Assembly (NCBI GenBank): GCA_002292325.1
Contig: DBBR01000057.1
Coordinates: 1-42,212, forward strand
Source: Flavobacteriales bacterium UBA979
GTDB taxonomy: Bacteria; Bacteroidota; Bacteroidia; Flavobacteriales_D; Sanyastnellaceae
DNA: 42,212 nt
Direction: 5' to 3'
The notes under the pieces are model-generated. The model was not told where the DNA came from. It saw only the letters and a list, made by a program, of their open reading frames with translations, and did not search any database. Position 1 is the stretch's first letter, and the number at the start of each line of letters is the position of its first letter. Positions 33,525-41,600 of the stretch are shown here, one piece after another. Both the position numbers and the translations under genes were made by a program.

Positions 33525-34424
33525 ATGATTAACCTGTCACGAAAATGTGTCTTAGCAAGCCTGACACCCTTGGTTTTTGCGGTGATTTCACCGGTTTATG
33601 GTCAAACAGCTGAGGAGACCATTTCAACGGACTCCCTGACGCATTCCATCCCACAGGTTGACACGCTGGATTCCACCCTTATGGACTCCGCTCGTTTGGA
33701 AAGGGTTGCAACCCAAGATGCATTAAGAAAAGAAATCGCCGCTTTCAGCCAAAGCCAATTGGGAACGGACGAATACGTCTGGACCTATCGCGCAGAAATC
33801 ACCATCGAACGAGCAGGCCAAAGCCAACTGCAGGAATTTTGGTACAACCCCGAAGAACCGAATGGACCTGCAATATGGAAGCCCAAGTCGGAGCGATCAC
33901 GGGAGGTTTTTTATTTGGATCCTGCTACGGGCCGAGCAGCCACCCTCAATCTCGACAAGCTCGAAGGCTCCTATATTCCTGCTCGCATTGCTGAACAGGC
34001 AGGATTCACAGGAAACCCAAGCGTATTCCTTCCCAAGAAATCGAAAGCCTGGACCCAAAACAAACAAAGCGATCAAGGGCCTGATACCTGGACGAAGTCT
34101 TCAGAGGGCGAGACCTTGACCATTTCATTGATGGCCGAAAAAGATGCGGAATGTGCGCAGGCCATTTACCAATGGATCTGCCTTCAACCGATTGAAGCTT
34201 TGGATCTTCCTGCTGTTGCTCAGAAATTTCCAATTCAATCCATTGAAAGCAAAGATGCCAATGGCGTGACGCGTTATCGCCTCGAATGCACCGTGTGGGA
34301 AGAATTGGAGCAGCCCGTCGTCCTCGACTCAAAACAATTGACCATACGAGACCCGGAGCGCGATTTGAAAACCGTCGCGCGCGAATGGGCTGACCAAAAA
34401 GCGCAGGAGACGCAAAAAGATTAG
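33525..34424 (+). CDS. Secreted protein of unknown function
   Basis: A 299-residue exported protein. The frame opens at 33462, but that would overlap the preceding gene's end; ATG 33525 gives a clean signal peptide (about 1-26, cleaved before QTAEET). A Ser/Thr-rich linker precedes a globular region with YVWTYRAEITIERAGQ, QEFWYNPEEPNGP and YLDPATGRAATLNLD. A short Cys-containing helix (ECAQAIYQWICL) and a C-terminal basic, charged helix follow. No known domain is recognised. Its adjacency to the 32605 gene, also secreted, suggests a common process, but the two sequences do not obviously resemble each other. Function unknown. It is convergent with the Smr-domain gene, 3 nt apart. Confidence 0.75.
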   Translation: MINLSRKCVLASLTPLVFAVISPVYGQTAEETISTDSLTHSIPQVDTLDSTLMDSARLERVATQDALRKEIAAFSQSQLGTDEYVWTYRAEITIERAGQSQLQEFWYNPEEPNGPAIWKPKSERSREVFYLDPATGRAATLNLDKLEGSYIPARIAEQAGFTGNPSVFLPKKSKAWTQNKQSDQGPDTWTKSSEGETLTISLMAEKDAECAQAIYQWICLQPIEALDLPAVAQKFPIQSIESKDANGVTRYRLECTVWEELEQPVVLDSKQLTIRDPERDLKTVAREWADQKAQETQKD

Positions 34425-34427
34425 CGC

Positions 34428-35036
34428 TCAGGCACCAAACGCGGCCTCTCCGATCCAGACTTCCGTTGCACCGCTTCCGAACTTGCGAGGATCAGCAGAC
34501 CTGCACGTACAATCCGGATAGTATTGTTCCACCCGGCTCCAAATCTGATGACGCAGAACGCCTTGTCCGATTCCGTGTATGAACACCATTTTCTTGGTTC
34601 TCTGACGGATGCCAATTTGAAGCATGCGCTCAAAATGCGCAATTTGCAGTTCAAGCATCACCGCAGGACTTAACCCACGTTGGGAATCAACGATGGCATG
34701 CAGGTGCAGATCGACTTCAAATTCAGCGGCGGAGTGCGACGTTGACTGAGCCTCACGGTACTTGGTTTTAAAATCCTTTTCCACTCTTTTTTGATGCTCG
34801 GGAGAAATTTCTTGATGCAAAATCTCCAAAACGGTCGGAATTGCGCGATCGTATGCCTGAGACTCAACCTGCGCATTTTCTACCCCAATAAGTTTACCAG
34901 CCAAGTGAGCGTATTCAAAACCATTGTCATCCTCCACCATGACTTGTCCATTTTCTAGAATTTGCGTGACAACTCCTTCCCCTACATCGTTAAGGAAACG
35001 CACTTTATCACCAATTTTTAATGCTTTCGATGTCAT
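34428..35036 (-). CDS. Smr-domain protein (DUF2027-like)
   Basis: A 202-residue cytosolic protein. The N-terminal ~60 residues form a small beta-barrel (IGDKVRFLNDVGEGVVTQIL, VMVEDDNGFEYAHLAGKLI) like the SH3-like tail of MutS2. A charged helical linker (about 70-110) follows, and the C-terminal Smr domain carries FEVDLHLHAIVDSQRGLS, then KMVFIHGIGQGVLRHQIW and a final strand. In the Smr family the (L)DLH and (HG)xGxG motifs are linked to nucleic-acid nicking or binding. Here both VDLHLH and HGIGQG are present. A TAATTTCG box ends 5 nt before ATG 35036. It is divergent from the beta-lactamase-like gene, with about 40 nt between starts. Confidence 0.88.
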   Translation of the reverse strand: MTSKALKIGDKVRFLNDVGEGVVTQILENGQVMVEDDNGFEYAHLAGKLIGVENAQVESQAYDRAIPTVLEILHQEISPEHQKRVEKDFKTKYREAQSTSHSAAEFEVDLHLHAIVDSQRGLSPAVMLELQIAHFERMLQIGIRQRTKKMVFIHGIGQGVLRHQIWSRVEQYYPDCTCRSADPRKFGSGATEVWIGEAAFGA

Positions 35037-35076
35037 GTGCCCGAAATTAGCTTTTATGAAGGATCAAATTTCATCC

Positions 35077-36639
35077 ATGCGCATTCAAATTATAGCGATC
35101 TCATCGGGAATAATTTTTACGTGCCTTTTTCTCTCGTCCGCATGGGGACAAGGAGACTTGACGGTCAGTAATAAGCAGTGGATGCGTTTGGACAAGGCCA
35201 TGGCTGAGGCCGTGGAAACGCTGCAGTTGCCATCGCTATCTGTCGCGGTCGTCCACAACGGAAAATTGGTGTGGTCCAAATCCCACGGGGTTTTGGATGC
35301 ATCATCCGAAATATTAGCCAATCCAGAAAGTCTCTATGCCGTAGCCTCCAATACCAAAGCTTTTACCAGCGCAGCTTTGGCGCAGCTCGTGGACGCCGGT
35401 GCGCTGAGTTGGAATGACCGAGTTCAAGATTATTTGCCCAACTTCGAATTGTACGACCCGTATGTCACTTCGGAATTACGAATTGCCGATTTACTCTGCC
35501 ACAGGAGTGGCTTGGCCACATTTTCGGGTGATCTGCTCTGGTACGGCACTTCGTTGACATCAGATGAAGTGCTCGAACGCGCGCGTCTTCTTCAACCAAC
35601 GAGCAGTTTCAGAACAGAGTTTGGGTATCAAAACATCCTGTACATCGCTGCAGGAAAAGTCATCGAACGTGTAACGGGACAGCCTTGGAACCAATGCATC
35701 ACAGATTCCCTCCTTCGCCCCATGGGCATCAAACGAGCGGCACTTTCCGTCAAGTCGTTGCCGAAATTTAGCAATGTCGCAAAGCCCCACAATGCATTAG
35801 AAGACGACCGTCTCGTGAGCATTGATTGGGTCAATTGGGATAACATGGCACCGGCGGGAGCGCTCATTGCGAGTGTCGAAGAAATGGGGAAATGGATGAT
35901 TGTCCAATTGGATAGTGGTCGCACGGAAAACGGAAGGCTCTGGGAACCGGAACAAACACAAAAGATGTGGAGCCTTCATACTCCCATTCCCGTTTCTAGA
36001 TTTTACCAAGAACGACTTCCATCTGTGCACTTTCGAGGATACGGATTGGGTTGGGAACTTTCCACTTTGCACGGCTACAAGACAGTGGGCCATTCGGGCG
36101 GGTATGACGGCATGATCTCACGGCAGATGTTGGTGCCGGAAGAAAAATTGGGCGTCTTCATTGCCACCAATACCAATAGTTCGGTGCCTTGGGCCTTGGG
36201 CTATGATGCGCTGGGCATTTTATTGGAAAACGACAAAGACACACCGCTCCTGGATTTTTTGAGGGAGAGAAAGGCTGCGGCACCTGCGGAAAAACTCGCT
36301 GAGCAGGCCGCATTGGATGCAAGTCGCATTCCGGGAACCCAACCATCCCTGCCATTGGAAAATTACGTTGGTTCTTACCTGGATCCAATGTACGGTGCCG
36401 TCACCATTGCAATCGAAGGTGAAACATTGGGCATCAAGTTTGAGCCTACACCTTTGTTTATCGGTCACCTAGACCATTGGCATTTCGATACCTTTCGTCT
36501 TCATTGGGATCGTCAAATGATGCTCCCAAGTGGAACCGCTCATTTTTCGATGAACCCAAAAGGCGGCATTGAAAGCCTCGACATTGACGTTCCCAATCCT
36601 GACTTTGATTTTACGGAGTTGCACTTCATAAAACAATAA
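35077..36639 (+). CDS. Class C beta-lactamase-fold serine hydrolase
   Basis: A 520-residue exported protein. From ATG 35077 the signal peptide runs to about residue 25 (ending SAWG before QGDL); ATG 35056 would add seven residues and remains possible. The open frame extends further upstream antisense to the Smr gene and is not used. The serine-hydrolase triad is visible: S91-xx-K94 (SNTK), Y184-Q-N186 (YQN) and H339-SG (HSGG). The C-terminus (about 415-520) resembles the DUF3471 domain, LENYVGSYLDPMYGAVTIA. Such proteins include esterases, D-peptidases and non-antibiotic hydrolases; genuine beta-lactamase activity cannot be claimed. It is not part of an obvious operon. Confidence 0.92.
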   Translation: MRIQIIAISSGIIFTCLFLSSAWGQGDLTVSNKQWMRLDKAMAEAVETLQLPSLSVAVVHNGKLVWSKSHGVLDASSEILANPESLYAVASNTKAFTSAALAQLVDAGALSWNDRVQDYLPNFELYDPYVTSELRIADLLCHRSGLATFSGDLLWYGTSLTSDEVLERARLLQPTSSFRTEFGYQNILYIAAGKVIERVTGQPWNQCITDSLLRPMGIKRAALSVKSLPKFSNVAKPHNALEDDRLVSIDWVNWDNMAPAGALIASVEEMGKWMIVQLDSGRTENGRLWEPEQTQKMWSLHTPIPVSRFYQERLPSVHFRGYGLGWELSTLHGYKTVGHSGGYDGMISRQMLVPEEKLGVFIATNTNSSVPWALGYDALGILLENDKDTPLLDFLRERKAAAPAEKLAEQAALDASRIPGTQPSLPLENYVGSYLDPMYGAVTIAIEGETLGIKFEPTPLFIGHLDHWHFDTFRLHWDRQMMLPSGTAHFSMNPKGGIESLDIDVPNPDFDFTELHFIKQ

Positions 36640-36660
36640 CTTCACCTGAATCGACTCAAT

Positions 36661-38388
36661 ATGAATTTAATCAAAATACTTCTTATTTCCAGTGCACTTT
36701 TATGCGCGGCAATGGGCTGGAGTCAACCCAATGATCCAGGCACACTGAATTCCGAAGCCCTGCGAAGCTGGATCAAAGCAGAATGGTACACTCCATTTTT
36801 TGATGACCTGGGATACAATGGCGCCAGAAACCAAATGTTTGGGTACACCGATGAGTCCAATGGTATCATCGAGTGCATTTACACTGGGTTCACCCAAGCA
36901 TCGGAGTTCACGACCTATTTAAATCCCATTAATACGGAACACATCATCCCACAAAGTTATTTTGGGAGTCTATCTCCGATGAAATCCGACCTTTTCAACA
37001 TCCGTCCTTCCCATGGCAGTGCCAATTCATCTCGGGGCAACTCGCCCTATGCGGAAGTACCCGATGAAAACGCCCAATGGTACGGTGTCAATTCTTCAGG
37101 AACGTACGTTACACAAGGAAATATTCCAGATAATCCCGATGCTTGGTCGGAACGATCTGGTTCAACTTGGGAGCCGAAGGAAAACGTCAAAGGAGACATT
37201 GCTCGGAAAGTATTTTACTTCTATACGATGTACCCTACTCAAGCTGGAGACATCACCGAAGTTGGCAACCTCGACATGCTGTATGATTGGCACTTGGCAG
37301 ACCCCATTGATGAATTTGAAACGACCCGAAATAACCGCGTTCAAGAAGTTCAAGGAAACTACAATCCGTACATAAGTCATCCCGAATGGGTCGAAATCGC
37401 TTGGTTTTGGCAAGGAGAGATCATCAACGGATGCACGGATCCTACCGCCTGCAATTACAATGGCAATGCCAACACCGACGACGGAACATGCATCTTTCCA
37501 GCCTCTGGCCTCGATTGCGATGGTGCACCACTGGCTAGTTGCTCGTTATTCTTTTCCGAATATGCCGAGGGAAGCTCAAACAACAAATACCTCGAAATTT
37601 TTAATCCGGGCTTGGCCGCCATGAGCCTCGAAGGATTCGCTTTAGCGCACACAACAAATGCACCGAGCACACCTGGAATGTTCGAAACATGGGTTGACTT
37701 GCCAGCCACCGCCGAGGTGGCGCCTTCATCTGTTTATAAAATCGTCCATTCCTCAGCGACAGCCGCTTTGGTGAACTCAGCCGATTTCGTTTATGGCAAC
37801 TTATCCAATGGTGACGATGGTTTTGCACTGGTGACGGGTTCACCGGAGAACTTCATCGTTTTGGACATCATTGGTGATTGGCAAGGCGATCCCGGCACAG
37901 GCTGGGATGTAGCTGGTGTTTCCAGTGCTACCGCTAACCACACCCTGGTCCGCAAATCAGAAGTCATCACTGGGAACGGAGGAGATTGGACCAGTTCAGC
38001 TGGAAGTGATGAATCAGATAGCGAGTGGATCGTACTGGATATCGATGATTGGAGCAACTTCGGAGTGCACGAAGCGGATGAAAGTTGCGATCCCAATGGC
38101 AATGAAGATGGCAACGAAGTATTGGGCTGTACGTATCCGGCCGCTTGCAATTACGATGTCGCAGCAAATTCAGACGATGGAAATTGCGATTTTGCCTCGT
38201 GCGTAGTCGCAGGTTGCACATACGTTAACGCACTTAATTTCAATCCTTTATCGACTGAAGATGATGGGAATTGTCTCTTCCCAGCGGGAGATAATAACTG
38301 CCCCACTGACATCAATTCTGATGGGATCATCAGTGTCGCTGACGTGCTGCTACTCTTGACAGATTTCGGGCAGACATGCCCAGATTGA
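36661..38388 (+). CDS. Modular secreted endonuclease I with lamin-tail, Cys-rich repeats and dockerin-like end
   Basis: A 575-residue exported nuclease, signal peptide to about residue 20. The endonuclease I-type domain (about 27-245) carries the active-site NTEHIIPQSYFG (H94) and FNIRPSHGSANSSRGN. Family members are DNases with a beta-beta-alpha-metal site that often act outside the cell. A Cys-rich repeat (CTDPTACNYNGNANTDDGTC) follows, then a lamin-tail-like beta-sandwich (FFSEYAEGSSNNKYLEIFNP), two more Cys-rich repeats, and a C-terminal segment CPTDINSDGIISVADVLLLL. The last is dockerin-like: an Asp-rich loop followed by a hydrophobic helix. The protein has no T9SS CTD of standard form; this end module could substitute. 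The Cys-rich repeats match those in the next gene. The nuclease call is confident; the role of the tail is inferred. Confidence 0.9.
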   Translation: MNLIKILLISSALLCAAMGWSQPNDPGTLNSEALRSWIKAEWYTPFFDDLGYNGARNQMFGYTDESNGIIECIYTGFTQASEFTTYLNPINTEHIIPQSYFGSLSPMKSDLFNIRPSHGSANSSRGNSPYAEVPDENAQWYGVNSSGTYVTQGNIPDNPDAWSERSGSTWEPKENVKGDIARKVFYFYTMYPTQAGDITEVGNLDMLYDWHLADPIDEFETTRNNRVQEVQGNYNPYISHPEWVEIAWFWQGEIINGCTDPTACNYNGNANTDDGTCIFPASGLDCDGAPLASCSLFFSEYAEGSSNNKYLEIFNPGLAAMSLEGFALAHTTNAPSTPGMFETWVDLPATAEVAPSSVYKIVHSSATAALVNSADFVYGNLSNGDDGFALVTGSPENFIVLDIIGDWQGDPGTGWDVAGVSSATANHTLVRKSEVITGNGGDWTSSAGSDESDSEWIVLDIDDWSNFGVHEADESCDPNGNEDGNEVLGCTYPAACNYDVAANSDDGNCDFASCVVAGCTYVNALNFNPLSTEDDGNCLFPAGDNNCPTDINSDGIISVADVLLLLTDFGQTCPD

Positions 38389-38606
38389 GCACCCAAAAAG
38401 TAGCCATTTCAATGGCAAATTTTGACCGACTGAAGTCCGTTTTTTGAACGGATATTTTGAATGAAATTCCACTTATTTTTAAATAATAATAAATGCTTTA
38501 AAAGCCGATAATATGGTTGTTTTTAAAGAGCAATAAATAATTTCTTTCGACCAAACCCATAATATGACAGTTCAGGCCTTATATTAGAAGTCCCAAATTG
38601 TCTGAA
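38389..38606 (+). other. Intergenic region before the giant repeat gene
   Basis: This 218-nt A/T-rich stretch separates the endonuclease gene from the giant repeat gene. A weak inverted repeat CCGTT/AACGG (38437-38451) lies near the start and could be a terminator. TATATTAG about 18 nt before ATG 38607 is a one-mismatch -7 box. Nothing else was recognised. Confidence 0.6.
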
Positions 38607-41600
38607 ATGAGCCATTATTGCCTATCCCGGTTTTTCTGGGTGGTATTGACGCTGACCACAGTTGTTCAAACCACACTTGCCCAGGACTACCAAATGTCCA
38701 TCGAAATAACCAATGAACACACTGGTGAAGTAGGTGAAGTAGATCTCTCGAATCACACAACTTACCGCTTTTACATTGAGACCGCAGATCCGGGTGACCG
38801 GGTCATTTCCATTTTTGGAAACCAAAATGCCCCCACTGAAATTATCGCTTCTGCTGGCTTCTTCAACAGCATTTACGCATCAGGACCAAGTGCCTCGGGC
38901 ATTTCACTCGATGGTTTGGCCACCTATCCTTCTCTTCAATTTGACAGCTATGTGACCATAGGAATTGAGCACGAGCCAGATTTGGGGTCTGGAGAATCGC
39001 TCATTGATGTTGAAGAGGACATGAATCAGCAATGGATTCCAAATCTCTTCAATCCTTCAGCAACCTCAGGCGAGAGCATCTACATTAATTCAGACAACGG
39101 TGGTTCATGGTCTGTAAATGAAAATTCTACGAATGCAATCGCAGGGGAAGATCTCAAGGTATTGATTGCTCAATTCACGAGCACAGCTTGTCTTTCAGGT
39201 GTCCTCAACGCCCTCATTCAACCCGCGGATGGATCTGACTCATTCGTCTTGGCTCAGCAGTTCAATTGCACAGATTGCGGACCAATTGGTTGCAGCGATC
39301 CACTTGCATGCAATTATGATCCGGGAGCACCTGCATACCCAGGTTCAAATGCCAATTGCACATTTGCTGAAGACGGGTTTGCATGTGACGGAAATTGTCT
39401 GGCTGACGCCGATGGCGATGGCATATGTGACGCTTTTGAGGAAGCCGGTTGCACCGACGCGGATGCATTGAACTTCGATCCAGAGGCGACAGATGACGAT
39501 GGGTTTTGTGCTTATGCTGAAGATTTCGCTTGCACGGATGAAGCGGCATGCAATTACGCACCCTTCTCGGGTCCCGCATATTGTCTTCAAATCGAGCCTT
39601 TCATTGAGCATGATGGCCTTGTTGGTACGGATGACTTGACGGGTTATACGACCTACCGCATCTATGCACTGTGTGAAAACACCGATGATTTTGTATCGAG
39701 TGTTTCCGGAGATTCAGAATTTCCTACACGTATTATGTCGACCGGAGATTTCTTCCAAAGTGACTTTGGCGGACTACTTGGCTCCGATCAAAACCCCGCC
39801 CTTTTCGCATTCTTCCCAGGAGCTGAGTACGATTCCTTTGTTACAATTGGTTTGACAGAATCAGCTTCCAACTCGAATGGAGAAGGCACAATCAATGTTG
39901 TTGATAATGCAGCAAATCCTTGGGGAAGTAATTTTGAAAATGGCAATGACCTCATAATCGATGACGAAATTGGAGGCAGTTGGTTCATTTTCAATGGCAA
40001 CACCAATGGCACCGCGGGCGATGATTTCCGTGTATTGTTGGCACAAGTCACAACCAACGGAGACCTCTCAGGCAGCATGTACGTGCAGTTTTTTGAAAAT
40101 GGAAACCCCGTCGATGAATTCCGTGAATTAATTGATTTCCAACAAGCCTGCTATGGTCCAGATGTGACCTTTTCTTGCACTTACCCTGGGGATGTTTTAG
40201 ACTGCGATGGCAATTGCTTGAATGACTTGGATGGCGATGGTGTTTGTGATGAAGATGAAGTTGCTGGTTGCACCGAAATTTTAGCTTGCAATTATGACGG
40301 CAATGCCACGGATCAAGACGACTCATGCACCTATGCGGAGGACGGGTATGACTGCGAAGGCAACTGCCTCAGCGATGCGGACGAGGATGGAGTCTGCGAC
40401 GAGTTTGAAGTCGCCGGGTGCACCGATGCTGCGGCCTGCAATTACGATGCATCTGCCACAGACGATAATGGCGCATGTGCTTATGCGCAGTCGGGATATG
40501 ATTGTCAGGGAGATTGCCTCGCTGACGCCGATTCGGATGGCATTTGCGATGCATTTGAAATTGCCGGTTGCTCGGATGAAAACGCTTGCAATTTTAACGC
40601 AGCGGCAACAGATGACGATGGATCGTGCTTTGCAGCCGAACCGGGCTATGATTGCGACGGCAACTGCTTGATGGATGCCGATGGTGATGGCATTTGCGAT
40701 GCATTCGAAATCAATGGATGCACAGACGACGCTGCATGCAATTACGACGCCTCTGCAACAGACGAGGATGGTACCTGTGATTTCTGCTCGTGCAGCACTT
40801 CTGGCTTGCCAATTGATGAGACCTACACCATGACCGTTGAAACCCACGCTGTTGATGTGGTGCCCGGGTTCACCACCTACCGATTTTACATCAACCTTTT
40901 GAATGAAGACGATTTTTTGAGTTCCATCTATGGCAATGATGAAGACGAATTTTATCTCAACACCCCCAATGGATTTTGGAATAGCCCTCTAGGTGCTGTA
41001 GTGGCCAGCGAGATCAATCCCGCATTTTTTGTGTTTTTCCCCGAAATCGGTGCGGATAGCTGGGTTACGATTGGCATAGAAAGCCAAAATGTTGGAGCTG
41101 AATCAGCCATCTCATCGGTTGAAAGCGCCGATCAACCTTGGACTGGCTCTTTCGCTGCAGGCACTTCAAATGGGCAGGACATTGCCATGAATGACATGGC
41201 AGGAGGCGCTTGGTATGTCTTAAATGGAACGCCTAACGGTTTACCAGATGGAAACGGCCGGGTTTTGTTCATGCAAATCACCATGGACAGCAATGATGGC
41301 GCTCCTTCAGGCCTCATCAACGCACAGGTATTTGTCAACGGAACGGGAAGCAATGATTTGAGGTTGACGTTTGACTTCGATGGCTCCGGTGAATTCACTC
41401 CGGATGGATTCGATCCTGGAACGTCCGAAAATGCCTGCGGTTGCACAGATCCCTTGGCATTTAACTACGATGAATCTGCGCAGTACGACGATGGGTCGTG
41501 CATTGCTACATTGGAAGGTTGCCTGGATGAGTCAGCCTGTAACTTCAACGCAAATGCGAATACAGACAATGGCAGTTGCGATTTTGCCGAAACCGGATAC

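Noticed and set aside
40323..40847. A 174-codon minus-strand ORF in the repeat array
   Set aside because: It exists because the 150-bp coding repeat is a multiple of three and leaves one antisense frame open; its translation simply repeats.
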